Source: Candidatus Babelota bacterium (lineage in GTDB: Bacteria; Babelota; Babeliae; Babelales; Babelaceae). From it: 44,307 nt of DNA. How positions within the stretch are numbered: position 1 is the first letter of the stretch; each line of letters starts with the position of its first letter. The stretch lies in NCBI GenBank assembly GCA_003165355.1, contig PLTG01000066.1, positions 519-44,825 on the forward strand. The letters run 5' to 3'. A program made the translations under genes and the position numbers. Of the stretch, positions 23,281 to 31,512 are shown one piece after another. The notes below the pieces were generated by a model, which was not told where the DNA came from, did no database searches, and saw nothing but the letters and a program-made list of their open reading frames with translations.

Positions 23281-24182
23281 GTTGCTGTTTTATGGGGAGT
23301 TGTTCGCATCATTGCAGGATTAGTTAAGATTTTCTCGCGACAGACTTTGCTGCAGGTAGCGCTGTTTTGTGCTACGCAATTTTGACAGATAATAAGTTGT
23401 TTATTGCAGCCTGCGTAGATGCAATTGTAATAATCATCAGAAGTAACATTACATAGTGCGCAGGTACTTAAAATGTCGTTATTTACCGGAACGGCAATAC
23501 GGCCATCAAAGACATAATTCTTACCTCTGAAATACCCGTCAGGGTACGCTTGCGCATAACGGTCAATGCCGCCGGTGATCTGGTAAACCTGCTTGGTAAC
23601 GCCCTTGCTTTTAAGATAGGCTGATGCGCGTTCGCAGCGAATACCGCCGGTGCAATACATCAAAACCTCTTTATCTTTGAAAAGTTCTTGATTCTTATCG
23701 ATATAATCGGGAAAGTCTCTAAAATTTTCAATATCTGGGGCGATCGCATTTACAAACCTGCCTATTGCAGCTTCGTAATTGTTTCTGCCATCAAGTATGA
23801 CCAGGTCTTTTTTTTCAGCTATAAGGGCATGCGCCTCATGAGGTGATAAATGAGTGCCAGCATCTTTATAGGAGATCTCCTGGGGACTTTTCCCCATGCG
23901 GGTGATCTCTTCTTTTTCAACAATACGTAAGCGCGGGAACGGTTCTCCGTCGCACTGGCTCTGTTTAAAATCGATGCTATTAAAAAGAGGGTGGTTATTC
24001 ATTTCATGCATATAGGCATCGCAGGCTTCCTGTGTTCCTGCTACGGTGCCATTAATGCCCTCTGTGGCTATAATTACCCGACCTTTAAGGCCGAGTCGCA
24101 CACAGAGCTCTTTTTGCCATTTAACGTATCGCGCCGGATAGTCGACGTCAGTATATTTATAATAGAGTAAAATAGTTTTCAT
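23268..24182 (-). CDS. trhO: tRNA uridine(34) hydroxylase TrhO (rhodanese-related)
   Basis: TrhO (YceA) adds oxygen to wobble uridine 34 to give 5-hydroxyuridine in tRNA. The 304-residue product has the N-terminal acylphosphatase-like domain with YYKYTDVDYPARYVKWQK and ATEGINGTVAG (about 39-49), then a rhodanese domain with the catalytic loop YCTGGIRCERASAYL (C177). A Cys-rich C-terminal part (CALCNVTSDDYYNC, CNKQLIICQNC) probably binds zinc. Usual length is about 300-350. It is the promoter-proximal gene before murB (13-nt overlap); a REP-like palindrome lies about 19 nt upstream of its start codon. Confidence 0.94.
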   Translation of the reverse strand: MKTILLYYKYTDVDYPARYVKWQKELCVRLGLKGRVIIATEGINGTVAGTQEACDAYMHEMNNHPLFNSIDFKQSQCDGEPFPRLRIVEKEEITRMGKSPQEISYKDAGTHLSPHEAHALIAEKKDLVILDGRNNYEAAIGRFVNAIAPDIENFRDFPDYIDKNQELFKDKEVLMYCTGGIRCERASAYLKSKGVTKQVYQITGGIDRYAQAYPDGYFRGKNYVFDGRIAVPVNNDILSTCALCNVTSDDYYNCIYAGCNKQLIICQNCVAQNSATCSKVCREKILTNPAMMRTTPHKTATCLL

Positions 24183-24193
24183 AGTAGATTCTG

Positions 24194-24232
24194 AAGTGTC
24201 ATCCTGGACTCGATCCAGGATCTAAGTCCTTA
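24194..24232 (+). repeat. REP-like palindromic element, copy 1
   Basis: A unit of about 40 nt beginning AAGTGTCATCCTGGACT; ATCCTGGA (24201-24208) and TCCAGGAT (24214-24221) form a perfect 8-bp stem with a 5-nt loop. A diverged copy in the same orientation lies at 27177-27214. It sits between divergent trhO and pheT. Confidence 0.8.
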
Positions 24233-24252
24233 TGGTTTAATTTTACCATAGA

Positions 24253-24281
24253 TTGATCGTTTTACAATTTTTGCGTAAACT
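24253..24281 (+). promoter_or_regulatory. Putative pheT promoter
   Basis: TTGATC (24253-24258) and TAAACT (24276-24281) are 17 bp apart, with the GTAAACT box shared with the mraY and 31513 upstream regions. Transcription would begin around 24288, which argues against the TTG start at 24282 and supports ATG 24321. Confidence 0.45.
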
Positions 24282-24320
24282 TTGCAATATAGATCTTTTT
24301 TAAAAGTTAGGTTACAACGC

Positions 24321-26687
24321 ATGAAGCTTTCTCTTGCTTGGTTATTCAACCACATAAAAAATACTGAGCCGAAGCTCAGTAAAAGCCCGTTCTTTCAGTT
24401 TCAATCTGAATTTGAAAAGGGTAATTTTTTTGAGCGCATCGGTGCAGCCGTTGCAGAGATAGAGCATGTTGAGAAGGTTACCTATTCTCTTGATAAGATA
24501 TTTTTTGCTACCGTCATCAAACAAGACCGCCTTTATACGCTCTCAGTTCCTGAGCTGCATAAAGAGGTTACCCTGCCCGTGCGAACAGACCTTGAGTTAG
24601 GTATCGGTTGCCTGATTATTAAAAAAAATGACGTGTACGCCTATTTAACCCTAGCAGACCTTTTTGCAGAGAAAGAGGGGCTTGTCCCAGCCGTCTGGTT
24701 ACCAGAAGAGCAACAGAAAGGTTCATGGAAAGAGAATCTGCCAGCATTTGATTATATTCTTACATTTGATAACAAAGCGCTCACCCACCGTCCAGATTTA
24801 TGGGGGCACCGTGGCTTTGCTCGCGAAGTGGCCGCGCTCTATCACTTGGAGCTGACGCCAGACGAGTATATTTTCGCTCAGAAGCCCGTTCGTTCGTTTA
24901 CTCAGCAGACCGGCCCGGTGGCTGGTAACACAATCGGCCTTAAAAACAGCGACTCAAAAAATTGTAAAAGAATAGCGGGCCTAAGTATACCGCATATCGC
25001 ATATCATGGTTCGTTTCCTGATATGGTGTTAAGATTATGCGCTGTAGACGCAAAGCCGATCAATGCATTTGTCGATTGCACCAATTACGTTATGTACGAT
25101 ATCGGGCAACCGATGCATGCTTTTGATGCTGCCATGATAACGGGCGACATGCTCGCCATTGAGCCAGCCAGTCCCGGACACAAATTAGTATTACTTGATG
25201 GCAGCACCATAACCTTAACTCAAGATGATATGGTAATCGCCGACGGAAAAAATATTTTGAGCTTGGCAGGCATTATGGGTGGCAAAGCTTCAGCGGTGTC
25301 ATCAAAAACATCGGCTCTTTTTATAGAAGCGGCTGCCTACGCGCCGGCAACTATCAGAAAGTCGTCGCTGCGTCATAAAGTTCGTTCTGAATCATCAACA
25401 CGTTTTGAAAAATCGCTCGATCCGCTGTATAACACCCAGGCGCTTACGCGGTTTTTGCATCTTTTAGATATACACGATGTATCCTATGAAAGTGCTCAGG
25501 CGATTATTTCATTAGGTGAAGTGCCGCAAGAGAAGATAGTTCACTTTACTCAAGCGTTTGTGCAAGACCGTATCGGGACTACCGTTTCTGCCGAGCAGAT
25601 TCACACCATTTTATCTACGTTGGGTTTTGGTGTGCAGCAAAAAAATAGCGCCACCGGATCGGCAGAATTCACCGTTATTGTGCCGAGCTTTAGGGCGACA
25701 AAAGATGTCACCATTGCAGAAGATATTGTGGAAGAGATTGCACGTTTTATCGGCTTTAATAATTTACCAATGCAATTACCTACCCGTGTGATGAAGCCAT
25801 TTTCCACTCGTTACATTACTACCCGCCGGGCATTAAAACGGCTTTGTGCATTTGGGTTTAATATGCACGAAGTAAGCAACTATGCATTTTATGATAACCA
25901 GTTTTTAGACAAAATGGGGTTAAACCCGCAGACCGCGTACGCTGTTGCAAATCCTGTTTCTGAGCACTGGACACGGTTGGTCTCATCACTGATTCCTCAT
26001 CTTTTTAAAAATATTGAGCAGAACATTCATCAACATGACCGCATGGCATTTTTTGAAATGAACACCATTTGGAAATCTGTTCAAAATAAGCCGACTGAAA
26101 AGACCGCTTTTGCCGGCATATGGTACTCTGCCGATGAGATTAATTTTTATGACTATAAAGAAAAAATTGTAGATTTTTTTAGACTGCTTTCAGCGGCGGT
26201 AATCTGGAGAAAACCTGTGGGTGAACTGGAGCCATGGTACCACCCTTACCAGACTGCCGAGCTTGTGTATAACGACAAGGTAATCGGGTATGCCGGTATA
26301 GCGCGACCAGATTGCATGCGGATTATTTCATCGGGACACGCTTTTATCTTTGAGATTGATAGTGACACACTCATTATGAACCAAGAAGATATGCGGTCAT
26401 TTACACCGCTTTCGCCGTTTCAGCCGGTGGTTACTGATATCAGTTTATTGGCACCCTTTTCTGTATCTGTTGATGCCCTCGAGCAGGCCATTGCACGTAG
26501 CGACGCTCGTATCTATGCGCTTCAAGTGGTGGATTATTTTGAAAAGCCTGAGTGGATTGACCAGCGATCGATCACCGTGCGTTACACGGCAGTTGATGAT
26601 GAAAAAACTTTTTCTAAACAAGAGATTGATCAACTACGCGCTGCGGTAGTTGAAGCAGTTACGCGCTTGGGAGTGACAACTCGATGA
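24321..26687 (+). CDS. pheT: Phenylalanine--tRNA ligase beta subunit PheT
   Basis: The large subunit of the alpha2-beta2 PheRS, which carries editing and tRNA-binding functions. In 788 residues: MKLSLAWLFNHI start, a diverged EMAP-II-type tRNA-binding region (about 40-150, where the usual GAPN and RG-x2-S-x-GM-x-CS blocks are not recognisable), NKALTHRPDLWGHRGFAREV (about 151-170), the B3/B4 editing domain with DCTNYVMYDIGQPMHAFDA (about 246-264) and LAGIMGG, the B5 domain, and a C-terminal FDX-ACB anticodon-binding domain. pheS is not adjacent, although pheST is usually an operon. It overlaps lspA by 4 nt. Confidence 0.93.
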   Translation: MKLSLAWLFNHIKNTEPKLSKSPFFQFQSEFEKGNFFERIGAAVAEIEHVEKVTYSLDKIFFATVIKQDRLYTLSVPELHKEVTLPVRTDLELGIGCLIIKKNDVYAYLTLADLFAEKEGLVPAVWLPEEQQKGSWKENLPAFDYILTFDNKALTHRPDLWGHRGFAREVAALYHLELTPDEYIFAQKPVRSFTQQTGPVAGNTIGLKNSDSKNCKRIAGLSIPHIAYHGSFPDMVLRLCAVDAKPINAFVDCTNYVMYDIGQPMHAFDAAMITGDMLAIEPASPGHKLVLLDGSTITLTQDDMVIADGKNILSLAGIMGGKASAVSSKTSALFIEAAAYAPATIRKSSLRHKVRSESSTRFEKSLDPLYNTQALTRFLHLLDIHDVSYESAQAIISLGEVPQEKIVHFTQAFVQDRIGTTVSAEQIHTILSTLGFGVQQKNSATGSAEFTVIVPSFRATKDVTIAEDIVEEIARFIGFNNLPMQLPTRVMKPFSTRYITTRRALKRLCAFGFNMHEVSNYAFYDNQFLDKMGLNPQTAYAVANPVSEHWTRLVSSLIPHLFKNIEQNIHQHDRMAFFEMNTIWKSVQNKPTEKTAFAGIWYSADEINFYDYKEKIVDFFRLLSAAVIWRKPVGELEPWYHPYQTAELVYNDKVIGYAGIARPDCMRIISSGHAFIFEIDSDTLIMNQEDMRSFTPLSPFQPVVTDISLLAPFSVSVDALEQAIARSDARIYALQVVDYFEKPEWIDQRSITVRYTAVDDEKTFSKQEIDQLRAAVVEAVTRLGVTTR

Positions 26688-27142
26688 AAAAAATAGTTGC
26701 CGGGCTCGGTTATGGGTTCTTTTTTGTCTTTATCGTAGCGATCGATTTTTTGAGTAAGCAATGGGCATTAAAGACATTGCAAAAAGAGGTTATCCTGAAT
26801 AACTATTTCAGCTGCGAAGTGCTTATTAACCGTGGTATTTCATGGGGCATTTTTCATCACGCTGAACAGCCATTTTTTGTAGCGCTGTCAGTCGCTATAT
26901 CGTTGTTGGTAGTGTTGCTCATTGGGTACACCGTCTTTCGCTTTGCCAAGGGGCTTCCCATTTATGCAGAGCTTTTAGTCATTGCAGGTGCATGTGGTAA
27001 CCTGATCGACCGTGCATTATATAACGGTGTTGTCGATTTTGTGATGATTCATGTCGGGTCGCTTTATTCGCCGGTCTTTAATGTGGCCGATGCTTCCATT
27101 ATTGTAGGTGTTGTCTGCATGCTTGCAATCATGAACGATTAA
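26684..27142 (+). CDS. lspA: Lipoprotein signal peptidase LspA
   Basis: LspA is the inner-membrane aspartic peptidase that cuts prolipoproteins before the lipidated Cys; predicted clients in this window are the BamD-like and parvulin-like lipoproteins. The 152-residue protein has four hydrophobic segments and the family motifs NRGISWGIF (49-57), GNLIDR (105-110), VVDF with catalytic D118, and FNVADASI with catalytic D136. Length is typical. Its ATG overlaps the pheT stop (ATGA), and it is followed 3 nt later by the comF frame. Confidence 0.96.
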   Translation: MKKIVAGLGYGFFFVFIVAIDFLSKQWALKTLQKEVILNNYFSCEVLINRGISWGIFHHAEQPFFVALSVAISLLVVLLIGYTVFRFAKGLPIYAELLVIAGACGNLIDRALYNGVVDFVMIHVGSLYSPVFNVADASIIVGVVCMLAIMND

Positions 27143-27145
27143 TAC

Positions 27146-27853
27146 ATGTATATTATTGACATGATTTTGCACTTGAAAAGTGTCATCCTGGACTTGTTTC
27201 AGGATCTAGTCCTTATACTTACAAAATTTATATCGCCGCCATACTGCATCCGGTGCCAAAATTTGTTGCCTGACTACACTGTCCTATGCGCACCATGTCA
27301 TGATACACTGCCCAAAATAGCGCCGGCAACGATTCAGATAACGCCAGCACGGACATTAGCGGTGCATGCATTTACCGCGTATCAAGAGCCGTGTGATAAA
27401 CTGATTCATGCAAAATTAAGCTCACGGCATATCCCCTTTTTCCAGCTCGGCACTCTGCTTGCAGCGTATACAAAAACCATTACCCTCACGCATGATATTA
27501 TTGTCCCTGTCCCTTTGCATTGGCAACGCAAGATGTGGCGCGGGTTTAATCAAGCTGAGATTTTGGCGGAGCATGTGGCAAAGACATCAGGAAAGCCAGT
27601 AATACTCGCGCTCACGCGGCGCAAAAAGACAGAGTTCCAGTCTGCCCTTTCTGCAGTTGAACGCAAAGAGAACGTTTCGAATATATTTAGCTTGAATACA
27701 AAAATAGCGCCTGCCATATTAAGCGGCAAGCGCATTTTACTTGTTGATGATCTGTATACCACGGGAGCTACGGCTGCTTCCGCTGCGCATGAACTGTATA
27801 AGCTCGGCGCGCAATCTGTAGAACTTCTCGTGGCCTGCAAAGTTATTGATTAA
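27146..27853 (+). CDS. comF: ComF family phosphoribosyltransferase-like protein
   Basis: ComF proteins are needed for natural transformation, acting with the ComFA helicase at the inner face of the membrane. The 235-residue product has the N-terminal four-Cys zinc site (CIRC at 34-37 and CAPC at 48-51), ending with a PRPP-binding loop ILLVDDLYTTGATAA (197-211). The N-terminal 30 residues are unusual: codons from about 11 to 23 are made by a REP-like palindrome inserted in frame, so the original start may have been changed. It overlaps the end of the convergent gene by 4 nt. The PilB-like ATPase and pseudopilin in the window fit a DNA-uptake system. Confidence 0.9.
   Translation: MYIIDMILHLKSVILDLFQDLVLILTKFISPPYCIRCQNLLPDYTVLCAPCHDTLPKIAPATIQITPARTLAVHAFTAYQEPCDKLIHAKLSSRHIPFFQLGTLLAAYTKTITLTHDIIVPVPLHWQRKMWRGFNQAEILAEHVAKTSGKPVILALTRRKKTEFQSALSAVERKENVSNIFSLNTKIAPAILSGKRILLVDDLYTTGATAASAAHELYKLGAQSVELLVACKVID
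27177..27214 (+). repeat. REP-like palindromic element, copy 2 (inside comF)
   Basis: It shares AAGTGTCATCCTGGACT and AGGATCTA...GTCCTTAT with the copy at 24194-24232, in the same orientation. The loop side has changed (TGTTTC instead of CGATCC), reducing the stem. It supplies comF codons encoding SVILDLFQDLVL. Confidence 0.8.
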
Positions 27854-28293
27854 TTTTTTTGTGGCTCCGGGGGGATTCTTGGCAGCGTTACTCTTTCATC
27901 TGGGACTAGATTTTTTCTCGGGAAAATGAGCTTTTCTATGACACATTGTAGTTGAAATGCACCGTTGTACCAGAGTTGATTCTTCAGGCAACGATTTAAA
28001 TTCGTTTCGAATTGCTCGATGTCTTTATTTACATCCGGAATATCGCTCTCTTTTACGTTTTCTAACCTGGTAACTAGAGCATCTTTTTGAGCCCGGAGGC
28101 GAAATAACTCATAATAACTTGGTCCTCCATCACATTTAGCTAAAATACCTGCTATTAACACGGTTGCTGCTATTTTACCGTACATCCCTCCGCCGATTAT
28201 TGCGTCACTCATTTCATCCATAGCTTGATCCATACTATGCAAGGTCTGGAAAGAAGAAACTGTCGTTAAAAGAAATATGAATGTCTTTTTCAT
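27850..28293 (-). CDS. Small exported membrane protein of unknown function
   Basis: A 147-residue protein with a signal peptide (residues 1-20, TFIFLLTTVSSFQTLHS), a glycine-rich hydrophobic segment (about 33-52, IIGGGMYGKIAATVLIAGIL) and a charged helical part (about 64-100, RLRAQKDALVTRLENVKES), with a Pro-rich C-terminus. Two Cys in the last part may pair. No family is recognised, but the architecture matches the genes at 356, 28389, 29352 and 43077. It overlaps the end of comF by 4 nt and is the last of three minus-strand genes of this type. Confidence 0.62.
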   Translation of the reverse strand: MKKTFIFLLTTVSSFQTLHSMDQAMDEMSDAIIGGGMYGKIAATVLIAGILAKCDGGPSYYELFRLRAQKDALVTRLENVKESDIPDVNKDIEQFETNLNRCLKNQLWYNGAFQLQCVIEKLIFPRKNLVPDERVTLPRIPPEPQKN

Positions 28294-28327
28294 GATGGAG
28301 AGTTACATCCTTAAGGGGTATAGAAAG

Positions 28328-28362
28328 AGCCGGCAGGCGATATTGAATAGCACCTGCCGGCT
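28328..28362. terminator. Terminator-like GC-rich hairpin
   Basis: AGCCGGCAGG (28328-28337) and CCTGCCGGCT (28353-28362) form a perfect 10-bp stem with a 15-nt loop, 26 nt after the minus-strand stop at 28389; CTTTCT follows on the minus strand and GCGTTTTA on the plus strand. It probably ends the transcript of the gene at 28389-29324. Confidence 0.65.
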
Positions 28363-28388
28363 GCGTTTTATATATCAAAAGCTATTGA

Positions 28389-29324
28389 TTAGCGATTACC
28401 AAGAAGCCATTTCCCAACATTCAACCATGACTCGCGATTTACTGCTCTTGCATGCTCGCGTGCGGCATAAGCGTGTTGTTGGTCCGCATGTGCGGAGAGT
28501 TTATTAGCTTTTGCCTGTTCGGTGTTTGCAGCAGCTAACTCTCGATCTATTTCTAATTGCGCAGCAGCTTCTTGTGCGCGAGCGCGCTCATTAAAATCAC
28601 TTGGGAAAGCGGTCTTTGCTATGCGTATAATAGGGTCGAGTTTTCCTAATCTATCTTCTACTGTTTGGAGAGTTGTATCTATAGACGCTTCAAAATTGGA
28701 ATAAGGCTTGAGTTGCTCAAGAGTACCTTTAGCATCTTCCAAATCGTCATGGTAAGAGATAAGTTCGTCAACAGAATCAGCAAATAAATGCTCGGAGCGA
28801 AAATCACCGCAGGTAGAAATAGAGCTGCGAAATTCATTCCAATTATTATAGTCAGCTGCGGCTGCTGCATTGAATATAATATCGCTAAATGAAGTTTGCC
28901 CTACATTGCGATTAAGGCAAGATTTTGATGTTCTTAGTGCGCTGTTTAATCGCATTCCCGGGCGGCATTTATAATAAAGCCCTCCAGCAATAGCTGCGGC
29001 TAAAAGTGAAATGGAAGCCACTTCGCTTTCACTATGCGTACACATTTTTGCCAGAGCATACGTAGTGAGCCCAGCGCCTGAAGCAAATACCCCAGAAGTG
29101 AATGCATGCCATTCATGAGTTAACGGGCGTTGCTCCATCAAGGAAAGTGTGCTGAGTGCTAACACGCCGCCGCCGAGTGCTAACAAAGCTGCGTCTTGTT
29201 CCGCGGTAAGTTGGTGTTGATTATGGTGTGAAGTGCGGCTAACATGCCTGCCATGGGTTGGCGTCCATGCATTAATATGATTCGCAAGAGAGCCGATTAA
29301 TAAAAATAAGAATATTTTTTTCAT
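28389..29324 (-). CDS. Exported membrane protein, paralogue of the 29352 gene
   Basis: A 311-residue protein: signal peptide (1-19, IFLFLLIGSLANHINA), three hydrophobic Gly/Ala/Leu-rich segments between about 44 and 117, and a long charged helical C-terminal region with Ala/Glu/His-rich coiled-coil character (about 245-300). The middle holds PLTHEW, SGVFASGAGLTTYALA, and YYKCRPGMRLNSAL, aligned with PLTESR, AGVAGAGAGVTLCAA and YYFFRPGRRLSNVL of the next upstream gene. The two are therefore paralogues, by hand alignment. Function unknown; an envelope-anchored helical protein is the most I can say. Confidence 0.65.
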   Translation of the reverse strand: MKKIFLFLLIGSLANHINAWTPTHGRHVSRTSHHNQHQLTAEQDAALLALGGGVLALSTLSLMEQRPLTHEWHAFTSGVFASGAGLTTYALAKMCTHSESEVASISLLAAAIAGGLYYKCRPGMRLNSALRTSKSCLNRNVGQTSFSDIIFNAAAAADYNNWNEFRSSISTCGDFRSEHLFADSVDELISYHDDLEDAKGTLEQLKPYSNFEASIDTTLQTVEDRLGKLDPIIRIAKTAFPSDFNERARAQEAAAQLEIDRELAAANTEQAKANKLSAHADQQHAYAAREHARAVNRESWLNVGKWLLGNR

Positions 29325-29351
29325 GATAATTCCTGAATGATATGTTTGTTG

Positions 29352-30182
29352 TTATTTCAAAATTGCGTCGGTGGCGATTTTGAATCCTAGATCAAATAAG
29401 AGCTCGTTGAGGCTACGCGGATGCTGTTGTGCCGCAGGTGTGCCGGCGGAGCCGTTTTTCTGTTCTTTTGCAATAACTGCGCGCTCTTGAAGATTCAAGC
29501 CCCGTTCTTTCTGTTCTGCTTTGCTATAAAGCTCGTTGCCTTTTGCTTTTGCTAAGACTGAAGTGGTTTTGCCAAGCGTAGTGCTGAGAAAGGTTTTTTG
29601 TTCAAAATTCTTGTTTTGAAACGCTGGGTAGTAATGAACGTTATTGAATTCTTTTTGTACAGTTTGAGTTTTTGTTAAGTAGCTTGCAAGCTTTGAGCAG
29701 GCGGTCAATAGTGGTTGAGGCTCAAGAACTGCTACTTCGCTCACCGCTTGAATAACTTCCTCAGTATGCGATTTTTCAGATGCATTTTTTATAGTTTGTA
29801 AGAGTGGATCTTGCTCTAATGCGTTAATTTCATGTAAGACATTTGATAGCCGACGTCCCGGCCTGAAAAAGTAATAACCTGAACCGACCGCTAACCCTAG
29901 AGCCGTGGCTAATGATGGACTGGTAGCTGCACAGAGCGTAACGCCCGCGCCGGCTCCGGCAACGCCAGCACTGAGCGTATTGCGTGATTCCGTTAACGGG
30001 GCATCTTCTAACCAATTAACCACACCGCTAGTAACTGCAGCTCCCATTAAAAATAATGCTAGGTTAATACGGTAATCGCCGCTAATAGCATCAGCAAACG
30101 GAGACATGTTGCCTCTGGCGTCTCTGGCTTGTAATGGGCTGATTGCAAGAATTGCTGCGCATAGTAAGACTATTTTTTTCAT
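29352..30182 (-). CDS. Exported membrane protein, paralogue of the 28389 gene
   Basis: A 276-residue product with a signal peptide (1-20, IVLLCAAILAISPLQA), a hydrophobic Gly/Ala-rich block of about three segments (38-110), the shared YYFFRPGRRL motif (about 113-122) and a helical C-terminal half ending in KQRG/RAVIAKEQK-like charged helices. I start at ATG 30182, directly before the signal peptide; the frame is open to 30221. It is 27 nt upstream of its paralogue at 28389-29324, so they are a tandem duplication within one operon. No known domain. Confidence 0.65.
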   Translation of the reverse strand: MKKIVLLCAAILAISPLQARDARGNMSPFADAISGDYRINLALFLMGAAVTSGVVNWLEDAPLTESRNTLSAGVAGAGAGVTLCAATSPSLATALGLAVGSGYYFFRPGRRLSNVLHEINALEQDPLLQTIKNASEKSHTEEVIQAVSEVAVLEPQPLLTACSKLASYLTKTQTVQKEFNNVHYYPAFQNKNFEQKTFLSTTLGKTTSVLAKAKGNELYSKAEQKERGLNLQERAVIAKEQKNGSAGTPAAQQHPRSLNELLFDLGFKIATDAILK

Positions 30183-30369
30183 AGTGATTTCTTTATGGTT
30201 TAACGTTATATAAATCATCAAATACAGTTAAAGTATACAGTAAGAGTGCCAGATAATAAAATTTTTTTAAAATACATGCCCGGATTTGGCAACTTCCAGC
30301 GGCTGTGGTACTCTACTTCATAAGTAATTAATTTTAATGTTTATCATCACCAAATTAAAAGGGATTTGT

Positions 30370-31413
30370 ATGAAAAATAGATTTTTAACGGTTATCTTTT
30401 TAGTCAGCGCGTTAATGATGCTGCCCGCATGTGATTGGAAATCATGGATGTCACATTCATGCAACACCTGCAGCCACCACGGCGCACACGACCACGGCTC
30501 AGACAATAGCGCATGCTGCATCTCATTAAACGGCAAACCTGCATACTCTCAAAAAGATTTTGAAAATAAATTTAATGACCTCTGCCAAGCGCGTCCTGAT
30601 ATCAAACAGGCGTTACAAAACCTTCCGGCAGAACAGCAACAGGGTTTTTATGACCAATTTGCCGAAGCGGTTCTTGCAGAATTGCTCATTACACGCTACA
30701 TGAAGGAAGAAGGGCTTACTGATTCTCCGGAATATAAAAAAGCAGCTCAACAAGCGCATGAAGCGGTAGAGACACAGCTTATGAACAATATGTTCCAGTC
30801 TCACATTTTCAAGCAAATTGAAAAAGAGATCACTGACGAGATGGCAGAGAAATATTACATGGAAAACCGTGACCGTATAGCCATCTTTAAACGAGCACCA
30901 TTTATCGATGCATTAGGCGGCGTTTCAGTAGTTGTTATCGAAGGCCTTAAACAAGCAGAAGCACAAGATCTTGCAAAACGCGCAGAAAAACAAGACCTTA
31001 AACGTGTTGCACAAGAATCGAACCGCAAAGTTAAAGACCTCGGCTTAGTGACCGCGCGCTCAATGGATGTTGATGAGAATGTCCGTTCAAAAGTTTTAGG
31101 ATACAGCTCAGCACCACAAGTTGATGTCGTAAAATTAGCCAACGGTAAATACGCAGTGGTTAAAGCTACCGCCATCACTAAAGATACCTTTAAGCCGTAC
31201 AGCGACCAAGACGTAAAAGAATCGGTTAAATCATTCTTGATACGTAACGAACTTGGTAAAGCGGTTACTAAAACTATGGAAGATCTTAAACAAAAATATG
31301 GCGCTGTTATTCACCGTGACGTCATTATGAAGAATATTAAAAATGCGCCGATGGCAGAAGAAGTTGAAGTGGTAACAACTGAGGTTGTAGCGCCACAAAC
31401 AACGAATGCTTAA
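30370..31413 (+). CDS. Parvulin/SurA-like export chaperone lipoprotein with Cys/His-rich N-terminus
   Basis: A 347-residue predicted lipoprotein: signal peptide ending LPAC with lipidated Cys21. Residues 21-50 hold a dense Cys/His cluster (C31, C34, H36, H37, H40, H42, C49, C50) that could bind metal. The rest is like SurA/PrsA/PpiD: a helical N-domain (RPDIKQAL, GFYDQFAEAVLAELLITRYM, about 65-120) and a weak parvulin-like domain (about 175-270, with VKDLGLV and GKYAVVKATAI). Isomerase activity is uncertain. It would guide outer-membrane or exported proteins. SD AAGGGA fits ATG 30370. A strong terminator follows, and the next gene encodes a related protein. Confidence 0.75.
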   Translation: MKNRFLTVIFLVSALMMLPACDWKSWMSHSCNTCSHHGAHDHGSDNSACCISLNGKPAYSQKDFENKFNDLCQARPDIKQALQNLPAEQQQGFYDQFAEAVLAELLITRYMKEEGLTDSPEYKKAAQQAHEAVETQLMNNMFQSHIFKQIEKEITDEMAEKYYMENRDRIAIFKRAPFIDALGGVSVVVIEGLKQAEAQDLAKRAEKQDLKRVAQESNRKVKDLGLVTARSMDVDENVRSKVLGYSSAPQVDVVKLANGKYAVVKATAITKDTFKPYSDQDVKESVKSFLIRNELGKAVTKTMEDLKQKYGAVIHRDVIMKNIKNAPMAEEVEVVTTEVVAPQTTNA

Positions 31414-31454
31414 TCAGTGCTTTCTTGAAAACAGATGGTAAGTAACGTATACTG

Positions 31455-31488
31455 TGCGGGAACATTTTTTGTTCCCGCATTTTTTTTT
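31455..31488 (+). terminator. Rho-independent terminator
   Basis: TGCGGGAACA (31455-31464) pairs perfectly with TGTTCCCGCA (31470-31479), loop TTTTT, followed by a run of nine T (31480-31488). It lies 42 nt after the stop at 31413. Confidence 0.9.
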
Positions 31489-31496
31489 AGTAAACT
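31469..31496 (+). promoter_or_regulatory. Putative promoter overlapping the terminator
   Basis: TTGTTC (31469-31474) lies in the right arm of the terminator; TAAACT (31491-31496) is 16 bp further and 17 nt before the ATG at 31513. It has the same GTAAACT-like box as mraY and pheT, here preceded by A rather than C. Confidence 0.35.
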
Positions 31497-31512
31497 TTTT
31501 TTGAGTGCACGT

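Noticed and set aside
24282-24320. TTG start giving a 13-residue longer PheT
   Set aside because: It would lie at the predicted transcription start, and the family start MKLSLAWL matches ATG 24321.
24194-27214. Composite element bounded by the two REP-like copies
   Set aside because: The enclosed pheT and lspA are essential housekeeping genes; the copies are better explained as dispersed repeats.
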